The translations under genes were made by a program, and so were the position numbers. Source: Myxococcota bacterium (GTDB lineage Bacteria > Myxococcota_A > UBA9160 > UBA4427). Taken from it: a stretch of 47,809 nucleotides of DNA. The notes under the pieces were generated by a model, which searched no databases, was not told the origin of the DNA, and saw only the letters and a list, made by a program, of their open reading frames with translations. The DNA is taken from contig JASMLK010000074.1 in assembly GCA_030748735.1 (NCBI GenBank), forward strand, positions 1 to 47,809. Reading direction: 5' to 3'. Shown piece by piece: positions 8,589 to 16,212 of the stretch; position 1 is the stretch's first letter; every line of letters starts with the position of its first letter.

Positions 8589-9037
8589 CGACCGCTCTCG
8601 CCCATCCCGAGCAGATTGCGGGCCTGGTTCTGATCGGAACGGCGAGTCAGTGCAACGAGAAGACGGCCAGTTGGTACGAGCGAATCGCCCAGGCGGGTGA
8701 GAAGGATGGCAACGCAGGGCTCGTCCGCACCATCTACGGCAAGCAGAGCAAGAAGGTGATCGAGGGCCAGGTCCAGGGCATCGCCGAAGTGACGCGAACT
8801 TTGAAGAGCCTCTACGAAGATCCGCTGACTCCGAAGCTTTCGGCGATCCAGTGTCCGGTCTTGCTGATCGTCGGAGACAAGGACCCGATGGGGCCGAAGG
8901 CTTCTTCGATCATTGCCTCTCAGTTCTCCGACGCGGAACTCGTGACGATTCCGGATTGCGGTCACTGGGTTCACGTTGACGAACCCGATGCTGTCATCTC
9001 CGCGATCGATCGGTTTCTTACGCGACTCGAATCCTGA
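8421..9037 (+). pseudogene. Alpha/beta hydrolase, 5'-truncated
   Basis: From about 8421 this frame encodes a recognisable alpha/beta-hydrolase body of roughly 200 residues: RVACLDQRGHGGSEAPPG (strand after the oxyanion loop), then VVLVGHSMGGIISM with the nucleophile Ser, LIVGDKDP with the acidic residue region, and PDCGHWVHVDEPD with the catalytic His. The N-terminal ~50-70 residues, including the HG oxyanion-hole strand, are missing. In their place is out-of-frame alcohol dehydrogenase sequence. The open frame extends upstream to an ATG at 8393, but those residues (Arg-rich) are the shifted ADH sequence. Catalytic elements are intact, so decay may be recent. Expression of a useful enzyme is unlikely. 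Confidence 0.75.
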
Positions 9038-9077
9038 TTCGAGTTCCCTTCAGCCATCTACATCAGAGGAGACAACC

Positions 9078-9653
9078 ATGAGCGAACCACGAATCCCGCT
9101 GCTTTCGATCGAAGAATCCAAGCAGGCCGCCGCGAAGATGGAGGTGCCCGAGGCGATCGCAGAGTTGAGCGTTTTTCGCATCCTGCTTCGGCAGCCGAAG
9201 CTGGCGAAGCGCGTGAACGACTTGTTGATGACGCTGCTCATTGGAGGCGCACTCGATGCGCGCCTTCGCGAACTCATCATCATGCGGATCGGGTGGTCAA
9301 CGGGATCGGTGTATGAGTGGACGCAGCATTGGCGTGTTGCGCTTCAGCTCGGTGTCGACGAGGCGGATCTCCTGGCGGTGCGTGATTGGACCGAGCGTTC
9401 ACACTGGTCCGATGCCGATCGCGTGATCCTTCGTGCGACGGACGAAACACTCGAGAGCGGTGCCGTCACGGCAGAGACCTGGGCCGAGTGCGCCAGGCAT
9501 CTGCCGAGCCATGAAGAGCAGCTCGAATTGGTGGGCGCGATCGGGACCTGGCGGATGATTTCGCAGATCTTGAAGAGCCTGGAAGTTCCGCTCGAAGATG
9601 GCGTCGCCCCGTGGCCCCCCGACGGACTCGCACCCGCGGCCGGCGGGGACTGA
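9078..9653 (+). CDS. Carboxymuconolactone decarboxylase (CMD/AhpD-like) family protein
   Basis: This 191-residue protein starts at ATG 9078 behind a good GAGGAGA ribosome site. The central helical core LDARLRELIIMRIGWSTG followed by YEWTQHWRVALQLGVDEAD matches the CMD fold (E...H...A...G pattern). Unlike AhpD it has no CxxC redox pair, so peroxidase-type thiol chemistry is improbable; decarboxylase or hydrolase-like roles are known in the family. The upstream neighbour is the truncated hydrolase and the downstream ones are a MaoC-like remnant and an acyl-CoA synthetase, so it probably belonged to a lipid or aromatic catabolic operon. The precise reaction is unknown. Confidence 0.83.
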   Translation: MSEPRIPLLSIEESKQAAAKMEVPEAIAELSVFRILLRQPKLAKRVNDLLMTLLIGGALDARLRELIIMRIGWSTGSVYEWTQHWRVALQLGVDEADLLAVRDWTERSHWSDADRVILRATDETLESGAVTAETWAECARHLPSHEEQLELVGAIGTWRMISQILKSLEVPLEDGVAPWPPDGLAPAAGGD

Positions 9654-9654
9654 T

Positions 9655-9780
9655 ATGCCGATGAACAAGGAGCTGGTCGGTCGCTCCTATCCCGACACCT
9701 TCACCTTCGAAACCGTCGACCCTCGAAAGTCACCGGTGGTTTCCCAGGGGCTTGCCGAGATTCGGCCGGAGGCGTCATGA
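9655..9780 (+). pseudogene. Short ORF resembling the first residues of a MaoC-type dehydratase
   Basis: This 41-residue frame begins 2 bp after the CMD stop and ends in an ATGA overlap with the acyl-CoA synthetase start. Its beginning, MPMNKELVGRSYPDTFTFE, closely resembles the N-terminus of MaoC-like (R)-enoyl-CoA hydratases with an N-terminal dehydratase domain. The rest (TVDPRKSPVVSQGL...) does not continue that fold. I read it as a deletion remnant of a hydratase gene kept in the operon. A genuine leader peptide coupling translation to the ligase is the alternative. Confidence 0.4.
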
Positions 9781-11309
9781 AACCCGGCGCGATCATCAGC
9801 GGTGAGCGAGTCCTCTCGCGCGAAGACTTGTTCAGGCGGGCGAGCCAGGCGTCGAGCGGTTTCGACTCGTTGGGGGTGGGTGCGGGCGATGCGGTGGCGA
9901 TCATGCTTCGCAACGACTTTCCCTTCTTCGAAGCCACCTTCGCCGCTGGACGCCTCGGCGCGCACGCGGTGCCGATCAACTGGCACTACATGGGCGAAGA
10001 GACCGAGCACATCCTGCGTGATTCGGGGGCGAAGGCGTTGGTCGTTCACGCGGACCTGCTTCCCCAGATCGAAGAGAGTCTTCCCGAGGGTCTCACGGTG
10101 CTCGTCGTTGCTACGCCGAGCGAGGTCTCCGAGGCCTACGGAATCGATCCCGACGTAGCACGCGTTGCAGAAGGTCGCCTCGACTGGGATGAGTGGGTCG
10201 ACGCGTTTTTCGAGTGGGTCGAAGCGCCGCGCGATTCGCCGGGCGCAATGATCTACACGTCGGGAACAACGGATCGACCGAAGGGCGTTCGGCGTAAGCC
10301 CGCGAAGCCGGAGCAGCTCGCCATCGGCCGGAAGATCGGCGCCGAGCTATATGGCTTCGGCACGAACATGCGCGCCGTGGTGACCGGACCGATGTACCAC
10401 ATCGCGCCGAACACCTTTGCGATCGTTGCTGCGGCGATGGGCGATCGCATCGTACTCCAGCCTCGTTTCGATCCCGAAGAGCTTCTCGCCCTGATCGAAA
10501 GACACGAGATCAACTCGCTCAACCTCGTGCCGACGATGTTCAACCGCCTGCTGCGACTTCCAGAGGCCGTGCGCAACCGATACGACCTCAGCTCGCTCAC
10601 GAACGTCGTACACAACGCGGCCCCCTGCGCGCCGGACATCAAGCGGGCCATGATCGAGTGGTGGGGGTCCGTGATCATCGAGCTCTACGGCGGCACGGAA
10701 TCCGGACCGGCCGCCGCGTGCAACAGTGAGGAATGGCTCGCCCATCCCGGTTGCGTCGGAAGGGCCCTGCCTGGTTCGACCCTCCGCATTCTCGACGACG
10801 AGGGCAAGGAACTTCCCCGCGGTGAAGTGGGCGAAGTGTTCATGCACAGCGAAGCCAACGCGGAATTCACCTACCACGGGCGCGAAGAGGAGCGACGCGA
10901 AATCGAACGAAGCGGTCTCATCAGCCTGGGCGACATGGGCTACCTCGACGAAGACGGCTTCCTCTTCCTGTGCGATCGCAAGCGGGACATGGTGATTTCG
11001 GGCGATGTCAACATCTACCCCGCCGAGATCGAATCGGCCTTGATCGGCGTCGAAGGAGTCGCGGATTGTGCGGTCTTCGGGATTCCGGACGAAGAGTTCG
11101 GCGAATCGCTGATCGCGATCATCGAACCCGAAGAAGGCGCCCATCCAACGGCGGATTTGGTGCGGACCGCGCTGGAACGGAAGCTCGCGCGATACAAGAT
11201 CCCCAAACGCATCGAGTTCTCCGCCGAACTCCCGCGAGAGGACTCGGGTAAGATCTTCAAGCGCAAGTTACGTGACCAGTTCTGGACGAACGAAGGGCGG
11301 CGCATCTAG
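9777..11309 (+). CDS. Acyl-CoA synthetase (AMP-forming)
   Basis: This 510-residue ANL-superfamily enzyme would activate a carboxylic acid with ATP and CoA. The phosphate-binding loop is YTSGTTDRPKG (160-170), where the usual Gly at position 166 is Asp. Further motifs are ELYGGTESGP (adenine-binding region), YLDEDGFLFLCDRKRDMVISGDVNIYPAEIE (the hinge and A8 region) and the catalytic Lys in PREDSGKIFKRKL near the C-terminus. Length is normal and no interruption is visible. The start ATG overlaps the stop of the upstream short frame (ATGA), which suggests translational coupling. The acid substrate is unknown; a fatty, aromatic or steroid side-chain acid would fit the neighbourhood. Confidence 0.92.
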   Translation: MKPGAIISGERVLSREDLFRRASQASSGFDSLGVGAGDAVAIMLRNDFPFFEATFAAGRLGAHAVPINWHYMGEETEHILRDSGAKALVVHADLLPQIEESLPEGLTVLVVATPSEVSEAYGIDPDVARVAEGRLDWDEWVDAFFEWVEAPRDSPGAMIYTSGTTDRPKGVRRKPAKPEQLAIGRKIGAELYGFGTNMRAVVTGPMYHIAPNTFAIVAAAMGDRIVLQPRFDPEELLALIERHEINSLNLVPTMFNRLLRLPEAVRNRYDLSSLTNVVHNAAPCAPDIKRAMIEWWGSVIIELYGGTESGPAAACNSEEWLAHPGCVGRALPGSTLRILDDEGKELPRGEVGEVFMHSEANAEFTYHGREEERREIERSGLISLGDMGYLDEDGFLFLCDRKRDMVISGDVNIYPAEIESALIGVEGVADCAVFGIPDEEFGESLIAIIEPEEGAHPTADLVRTALERKLARYKIPKRIEFSAELPREDSGKIFKRKLRDQFWTNEGRRI

Positions 11310-11340
11310 AACGTCAATCGAAACCATCGAGGAGATTTCC

Positions 11341-11751
11341 ATGCGTGCGAGAGCGATCCAATTCATCACCGCGGTTCTTTTCGTGACGACGCTCGGCTGC
11401 TTGACTGCATTGGTCAGTGGCGCGGACGAGAAGCGTGAGCGGCCGGCGTGGACCAGGACACTCACCGAGTCGCAGCGCAATCAGTTCGAACACATGCACC
11501 ACGAACTCGACGATGATCAGGCGCCTCACAAGCAGAAAGAAGCCGAGTCGCTCGCAGAACTCAACGCGATGACGATCCGCGAAGATGCCGATCTTGCCGA
11601 GATCAACGCCAAGATCGATGAACTGATGGCGGCCAAGACGCAGATCATGCGGCTGCGATACGAGCACCTCGTCGAAATGCGTCGCTTGCTGACGGACGAA
11701 CAGAAGGTCGGCTACGACAAGGGCGTGCTGAAGCGATCTGCCGTTCGCTAG
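11341..11751 (+). CDS. Small exported Spy/CpxP-like helical protein
   Basis: This 136-residue protein has an N-terminal hydrophobic segment (AIQFITAVLFVTTLGCLTALVSGA, residues 5-28) that reads as a signal peptide; a Cys at about residue 20 makes a lipoprotein conceivable but without a clear lipobox. The mature part is charged and helical, with two LTxxQ-type motifs (LTESQRNQF and LLTDEQKVGY), the hallmark of periplasmic Spy/CpxP/ZraP-like proteins that chaperone envelope proteins or sense metals. The start at 11341 follows a clear GAGGAG. It follows the acyl-CoA synthetase by 31 bp and ends at a strong hairpin, so it closes the operon. Its link to lipid activation is unclear. Confidence 0.7.
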   Translation: MRARAIQFITAVLFVTTLGCLTALVSGADEKRERPAWTRTLTESQRNQFEHMHHELDDDQAPHKQKEAESLAELNAMTIREDADLAEINAKIDELMAAKTQIMRLRYEHLVEMRRLLTDEQKVGYDKGVLKRSAVR

Positions 11752-11772
11752 CAGCCGTCGAATACGACGGCT
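11752..11772. terminator. Hairpin between convergent genes, probable bidirectional terminator
   Basis: AGCCGTCG (11753-11760) and CGACGGCT (11765-11772) form a perfect 8-bp GC-rich stem with an AATA loop. It lies in the 35-bp gap between the Spy-like gene and the convergent SDR gene. No long T-run follows on either strand, so it is a weak intrinsic terminator or an RNA end-stabilising hairpin. Confidence 0.6.
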
Positions 11773-11786
11773 TTCGGCTTCGACGC

Positions 11787-12632
11787 TCAGGCGTCGGACG
11801 GCAACCCGGAAGGCAGGTCGAGCAGGTCGAGTTCCTTCGCCAGTGCGGGTGCAGACAGGCAGGGCTGGCGTGCCCACGATTCGCTCGGGTCGTTCTCGGC
11901 GAGCCACGCCACGACTGCGCCAATGCTCTGCGCCGGCGTGGGATCGAATCGGCTCAACACGGCTTCGTCGATACCGCTTGCCTTCATGGGTTCGGTCACC
12001 ACGAGGCCCGGCTCGATATCGAAAATGCGCAGGCCGGCATCGGAGTGTTCGACGCGCAGTGCTCCGCCCATCCGTGCGAGGGCGGCCTTCGAGGAGGGGT
12101 AGGCGAAGCCCCAGCCACCTTGATCCGCCGGTGCCGGTGGGTCGTGGAACGCCGTCGCCGAAAGCATGTTGATGATCGTGCCGCTGCCCTTCTCCAGCAT
12201 CTGGGGCAAGAAGGTCTGCACCAGGCTCAACGGTGTCAGCACGTTGCCCTGATAGATCGCGCGGACTTGTTCGGCCGTAACCTCCAGCAGCCGTTCCTGA
12301 TTGCCGGTGCCCTGGTAGGCCGCGTTGTTGAACAGCAGATCGATACGCCCGAACTCGTCGAGTGCGGCCTGGGCCGCCTTGGCGATCGATTCGGGGTCGA
12401 GGATGTCGGCCTGCAGGCAGAGCGCTCGTCCTCCCTGCGCCTCGATCGCGACAGCGGTAGCGCGCAGACACCCAGGCAAGGGAGCCACCTTGCCGATGTG
12501 GTCGTAGGCTTCGCCGTCCTCGAGAGTACGAGCCGTGATGGCGACATCGAAACCACAGCGCGCGAGCGCCACGGCGGCCTCGGCGCCAATGCCGCGGCTT
12601 GCGCCGCTTGCAAAGGCCACTTTGCGATTCAT
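11787..12632 (-). CDS. Short-chain dehydrogenase/reductase (SDR)
   Basis: This 281-residue SDR has the NAD(P)-binding FASGASRGIGAEAA (about 7-20), the structural motif LFNNAAYQG (Ala in place of the usual Gly of NNAG) and the catalytic YPSSK in FAYPSSKAALARMGG. The length is slightly above the classical 250 because of an insertion after the second strand (LEDGEAYDHIGKVAPLPG). The true start is the ATG at 12632 behind GAGGTT; the frame is open further upstream into the TetR gene without SDR similarity. It is 31 bp downstream of the TetR gene and probably co-transcribed with it and the nuclease. Substrate is unknown; the family oxidises alcohols, including hydroxysteroids and 3-hydroxyacyl-CoA. 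Confidence 0.88.
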   Translation of the reverse strand: MNRKVAFASGASRGIGAEAAVALARCGFDVAITARTLEDGEAYDHIGKVAPLPGCLRATAVAIEAQGGRALCLQADILDPESIAKAAQAALDEFGRIDLLFNNAAYQGTGNQERLLEVTAEQVRAIYQGNVLTPLSLVQTFLPQMLEKGSGTIINMLSATAFHDPPAPADQGGWGFAYPSSKAALARMGGALRVEHSDAGLRIFDIEPGLVVTEPMKASGIDEAVLSRFDPTPAQSIGAVVAWLAENDPSESWARQPCLSAPALAKELDLLDLPSGLPSDA

Positions 12633-12663
12633 GGGGAACCTCGTTGATGTCCTAGCGTCGATT

Positions 12664-13092
12664 TCACGCTTCGGGTTTCTTGCGCGACTGCTGATACGCC
12701 TGTACATAGTGCCCCGTAATGAGGGGCAGGTCCGCATAGGTGCGAATGCCGGGTTCGGCGGTGCAGACGGTGGGGATCGCCGAAACAACGGGCATCGCGG
12801 TCACGATGTTGGTCATGTCGATGAAGTCGTCGAGGGGATGACTCACGATCTGCTCGCGATTCGATTCGCATAGCTCGCGAAAGCGCCCTTCCCAGCTTCC
12901 ATCGAAGGGTACCCCGAGCGCGCTGATTTCCGAAGCGAGCCGCCCGACTTCGTCGAGCAACTCGTCCTTGTTGCGGAAGTGTCGATAGCGCGCTGCGACG
13001 TCGACCCCGAACTCGCCCGCGACCTTGCGCATCGAAAGCGCTCTCGACCCTTCGTTGCGCACGGTCTCGATCGCAGCCGCCGCGATCGTCAT
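12664..13092 (-). CDS. Short TetR-family regulator
   Basis: The ATG at 13092 overlaps the stop of the upstream nuclease gene (ATGA), so translation is probably coupled. The 142-residue product starts directly in helix 1 of a TetR DNA-binding domain (TIAAAAIETVRNEGSRALSMRKVAGEFGV, then YRHFRNKDELLDEV). The C-terminal domain is only about 85 residues, clearly below the usual 130-160. The N-terminal arm usually found before helix 1 is also missing; the frame upstream (RGPSKPGR) does look like such an arm, but it lies inside the nuclease gene and offers no nearby start codon. The gene may therefore be shortened at both ends. It probably regulates the SDR downstream. Confidence 0.7.
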   Translation of the reverse strand: MTIAAAAIETVRNEGSRALSMRKVAGEFGVDVAARYRHFRNKDELLDEVGRLASEISALGVPFDGSWEGRFRELCESNREQIVSHPLDDFIDMTNIVTAMPVVSAIPTVCTAEPGIRTYADLPLITGHYVQAYQQSRKKPEA

Positions 13093-14996
13093 TCGGCCGG
13101 GTTTCGAGGGGCCGCGTGGAAAGGTTTTCGTTCTTTGGCGATGTACGCCTTCTCTGGGAACAGGCCGACTACGACCGGGTCGTGGTCTGAGGCGCGAAAG
13201 GGCCCCGGGGTGTAGCGCTCGGGTGGGTTGTCTTCGCCGTAGTCGAAGCTCGAGGGCTCGTCGGCATTGGTGTGCCACACGCCTGCTCCCGTGACGAAGG
13301 GCAGCAGATCCCATTGCGCGAGTGCGTGATCGAGTCGCCCCGCACCGCCGGCAAACACGAATGTGTAGGCTTTGCGTCCACCGAACCAACGAAGCAGATC
13401 GATGTAGCCCGCAGTCTTGATGGCCCGGACCGGGTCTTCCCTGGGATAGGCGTTCAGATCGCCCACGATGAGAACCGGGGCGCTGGGAACCGGCGACGGA
13501 TTTTCGGCCAGCCACGCAACGAGCGATTGCGCGGCGCGTGTGCGCGTCCCGTTGCATTCGCCCTGGCCGTCTCCACGGTCGAAGTCGCCTACCGCCGCAC
13601 AACTCGATCCCTTCGACTTGAAATGATTGACCGCGAGGGTGAAACGCTCGCCGCTCGAACGGTGCTCGAAGGTCTGCGCGAGGCTCGGGCGATTGCGGCT
13701 GTCGTCGAAGGCGTCGAAGGCGTCGAAGGCGTCGACTGCATCGCGATCGAGGACGGATGGCGGTCCAACGGCTTCGACCGAAGCGGGGCGATAGAGGAGT
13801 GCGACCGAAATCGCGTGTGAAGCGAGGCGGGGGCGCCCGGGGTCGACGACTACGTACGGCGACCCGGAGGTTCGACGATTCAGTTCGTCCGCCAGCCCGG
13901 CGATGGCGCTGTCGGGGCCGACACCATCGTTCTCGATCTCACTGAGCGCAACAATGTCGGCGTCGAGTCGCACCAGGGTCGCGACCAGTTTGGCTCGTTG
14001 ACGTTCGAATTCGAAGAAGCTCCTCGCGCCGCGCGTGGGAAAACCACGGCCGCGGCCGTCACCGTTGAAGTAGTTGGCGACGTTCCACGAAACGACGTGC
14101 ACGCGGCCACCCACCCGGGGCGGCATTTGCGGGCGCTGTGCTCGGCCCGGCGTGAACGCAGGCGGTCGGGTCGGGTGGATGCGATACCGACCGAACGCGT
14201 ATTCGACCACGCCCTCGAGCGCTTTCACGCGATCGCCAAGGCGCAGGCTTCGGCCGTCCCGGCGGTCGAGGTATGGAGTGGGTCGGGGTCGATACGCATC
14301 GCTCCCATCGTCGAGCAGGATGCGACGCCGAGCGTCAGCCGCGGCGCGAGCGAGGGCCGCCTCACCGGGCGCTTCGCGGTGCGTCGCTTGCCAAAGGCGT
14401 CCTCCGGCGGCGAGCCCGATCTCGCCGTAACGCTCGAGGCCGTAGTGATCGGTCGCGACCAGCGGCTGCGAGAGACGCACCCACATGCCTTCGACCTGTT
14501 CCCAGGCGGCCAGGTCGTCTACGGGAAGGCGTACGGTGACTGGCCGCGCCTTTCCTCGCGTCGGACAACGTTGCAGTTCGCTCACCCGGTAGAGCTCGGT
14601 CATGCCGAAGAACTCCCCCACGCGTCCACGCACCCGCACGCGCTCTCCGACCGAGACGCCTTCCGCCAACTCACGCTCGAAAACGAAGAGCCCCTCGGAG
14701 GTACGCGGATCGCCGTCCTGTTCGCCTTTCTCTTCCTGGAGGAAGAAACCACCGAGCCCGTCGGGAAACCCCGGAAAGGACGCGACCACGACGGCGTCCA
14801 CGACAACATCGTTCTGGCCGAGTAGAGGACTCGAGCGACCCGTCCCCTGGATCTCGTGGATCAGGGTCGTGGGCTCGCCGCAAGCGCCCGTGTCACTGCG
14901 AACCAGGTTGGCTTTCGCGAACCCCGCAGCGGCACCGGTCGCGACGCAACATCCCACCGCGATCGTTCGTGCGATTCGTAGCCAGAAGAAAGACAT
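13089..14996 (-). CDS. Secreted endonuclease/exonuclease/phosphatase-family nuclease (ExeM/NucH-like)
   Basis: This 635-residue protein has a signal peptide (IARTIAVGCCVATGAAAGFA, about 8-27), an OB-fold-like N-terminal domain (residues ~50-270) and a C-terminal DNase I-like EEP domain. The EEP motifs are VVSWNVANYFNGDG, metal-binding ALSEIENDG, LAVNHFKSKGSSC, ILVGDLNAYPREDP and the terminal SDHDPVVVGLFP. This layout is that of extracellular nucleases such as ExeM and NucH, which degrade external DNA for nutrients or biofilm turnover. The stretch VDAFDAFDAFDDS comes from three tandem 9-bp units in a surface linker. There are two downstream minus-strand genes (TetR, SDR); their functional link to a nuclease is not obvious. 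Confidence 0.9.
   Translation of the reverse strand: MSFFWLRIARTIAVGCCVATGAAAGFAKANLVRSDTGACGEPTTLIHEIQGTGRSSPLLGQNDVVVDAVVVASFPGFPDGLGGFFLQEEKGEQDGDPRTSEGLFVFERELAEGVSVGERVRVRGRVGEFFGMTELYRVSELQRCPTRGKARPVTVRLPVDDLAAWEQVEGMWVRLSQPLVATDHYGLERYGEIGLAAGGRLWQATHREAPGEAALARAAADARRRILLDDGSDAYRPRPTPYLDRRDGRSLRLGDRVKALEGVVEYAFGRYRIHPTRPPAFTPGRAQRPQMPPRVGGRVHVVSWNVANYFNGDGRGRGFPTRGARSFFEFERQRAKLVATLVRLDADIVALSEIENDGVGPDSAIAGLADELNRRTSGSPYVVVDPGRPRLASHAISVALLYRPASVEAVGPPSVLDRDAVDAFDAFDAFDDSRNRPSLAQTFEHRSSGERFTLAVNHFKSKGSSCAAVGDFDRGDGQGECNGTRTRAAQSLVAWLAENPSPVPSAPVLIVGDLNAYPREDPVRAIKTAGYIDLLRWFGGRKAYTFVFAGGAGRLDHALAQWDLLPFVTGAGVWHTNADEPSSFDYGEDNPPERYTPGPFRASDHDPVVVGLFPEKAYIAKERKPFHAAPRNPAE
13704..13730. 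repeat. Three tandem 9-bp units inside the nuclease gene
   Basis: GTCGAAGGC is repeated three times in a row (13704-13712, 13713-13721, 13722-13730) with a partial fourth unit. On the minus strand it encodes repeated Ala-Phe-Asp, so copy-number changes keep the reading frame. Confidence 0.85.
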
Positions 14997-15208
14997 GATT
15001 GCCCCGGGAGGCGCCGGGGCGCCTCGGAATGGGGACCTTGTCTTCGCCGCGCGGATCGGGGTGGCGAGGTCGCGCAGCGTTCGACTTCAGTAACACGCCC
15101 ACATGAGCGATGCCTCTGGCGAACTCGCGTCCTCACTCATTCGAGTTCTGGCACACTGCGGAAACGGGCTCGCACACGCGAACCGGGCACGCAGCAGGGG
15201 ACAGTGGC

Positions 15209-15450
15209 ATGGCGAGCAAGATGTCCGACTTCTGGATCAGGATGAATTCGTGGGTGCTACCACCGTTCATGAATTTGCCGCTGCATTGGATTCTGGCTTT
15301 CCACGTCATGCTGATTCGCTTCAGGGGCACGAAGTCGGGCAAGGAATTCACGATACCGGTGGCGTACAGGCAATTCGATGACTGCCTGATCATTCTCCTG
15401 ACCGAGAGTCGCGACCGGAAGTGGTGAAGGAACTACCGCGAAGCCTGGCC
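15209..15450 (+). pseudogene. F420-type nitroreductase (DDN family), nonsense and truncated
   Basis: From ATG 15209 the frame gives MASKMSDFWIRMNSWV, then VMLIRFRGTKSGKEFTIPVAYRQFDDCLIILLTESRDRKW. This is the N-terminal half of the deazaflavin (F420)-dependent nitroreductase family, including the typical RGTKSG turn. The family then has a WWRN motif. Here the codon for the second Trp is TGA (15425-15427), after which the same frame continues RNYREAWP as expected. Soon after that the similarity ends, and the next gene's 3' end begins at 15452. A nonsense mutation plus loss of the C-terminal third makes a pseudogene most likely. An AGGGGA ribosome site precedes the start. Confidence 0.65.
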
Positions 15451-15451
15451 G

Positions 15452-16093
15452 TCATCGGTCTTGCTCGTTGCTGTCGGACGCGAGTGTGCGAAGACCGGTA
15501 AGTACGATCGCCACCATCGAATCGAGTTGCTCCAGGGTCACCGGTCCATGAAGCATGTACTCCATCAGCACCGGTCCATAGAGGAGCGTGACACCCGCTT
15601 CGATGTCGGTGGAGTCGGGGAGTTCCCCGCGTTCGATGCCGAGCGCGAGTGCATCGAACAGGGGTTGTAGGCGCTGCGTCGAATAGCGATTGACCGCGGC
15701 GCGCAGCTGGGGATCGGACTGTTCGTCTCCGGCCAGGCTCGAGATCACGCCGATCAGGGTCGGGTCGCGGTCGAACTCCTGAACCATTCGACGGAGCATC
15801 CGCTGGACGTTCAGGTCGACGCTGGCACCCGGGTCGGGTGCTGGCAGGTGGGGGTGCGTTCCGTCGAGGAAGGCGAGAGCCAGGTCTGCCTTCTTCTTAT
15901 AGCGGCGGTAGACCGTGTTCTTGGTGACGCCCGATCGGGCGGCCACGCCTTCGAAGGAAAGGGATTGGTAGCCCCCCTCGAGGATCATCTCGCCGATGGC
16001 CTCGAGAATGGCCTCGTCGATGCGCCCGTCGCGTGGACGCCCGGGGCGCCTTTCTTCCGGTGCTTCCGGCGCGGGTCCTGTCGCCTGCGGCAT
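15452..16093 (-). CDS. TetR-family transcriptional regulator
   Basis: This 213-residue regulator has an N-terminal RPGRPRDGRIDEAILEA arm and the helix-turn-helix GVAARSGVTKNTVYRRYKKKADLALAF (about 47-73), with a C-terminal TetR_C-like domain. The start at ATG 16093 fits a well-formed minus-strand promoter at 16121-16149; the open frame upstream crosses that promoter and is not coding. It is divergent from the DUF35/Ltp/SDR/sulfotransferase/molybdoenzyme series starting at 16213, and it is the best candidate regulator of that unit. The ligand is unknown. Confidence 0.88.
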   Translation of the reverse strand: MPQATGPAPEAPEERRPGRPRDGRIDEAILEAIGEMILEGGYQSLSFEGVAARSGVTKNTVYRRYKKKADLALAFLDGTHPHLPAPDPGASVDLNVQRMLRRMVQEFDRDPTLIGVISSLAGDEQSDPQLRAAVNRYSTQRLQPLFDALALGIERGELPDSTDIEAGVTLLYGPVLMEYMLHGPVTLEQLDSMVAIVLTGLRTLASDSNEQDR

Positions 16094-16120
16094 GCATGAG
16101 TCCTTGCTTTTTCGGAGGAT

Positions 16121-16149
16121 AGAATAAATACGGAGCGCTGCGTTGTCAA
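16121..16149 (-). promoter_or_regulatory. Sigma-70-type promoter for the TetR gene
   Basis: On the minus strand TTGACA (16149-16144) is followed after exactly 17 bp by TATTCT (16126-16121). The -35 box is a perfect consensus and the -10 box matches 4 of 6. The TetR start codon lies about 28 bp beyond the -10 box. Confidence 0.65.
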
Positions 16150-16163
16150 AGTGTCTAGGATTC

Positions 16164-16194
16164 GATCCATCTCGAACGATCGGCGCGATGGATC
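16164..16194. promoter_or_regulatory. Inverted repeat in the TetR/DUF35 divergent gap, candidate operator
   Basis: GATCCATC (16164-16171) is matched by GATGGATC (16187-16194), a perfect 8-bp inverted repeat with a 15-bp spacer. It sits between the TetR promoter and the start of the plus-strand operon at 16213, where a TetR dimer could control both directions. Binding is inferred. Confidence 0.45.
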
Positions 16195-16212
16195 CGCGCC
16201 GCAGATGAGCGA

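Noticed and set aside
11787-12788. Upstream extension of the SDR to 333 residues
   Set aside because: The extra residues overlap the TetR gene and carry no SDR features; the SDR start pattern begins at the ATG at 12632.
15425-15427. In-frame TGA in the nitroreductase frame as a second selenocysteine codon
   Set aside because: The expected residue there is Trp, not Cys, no redox motif is present, and the protein is also truncated soon after. A nonsense mutation explains it better.
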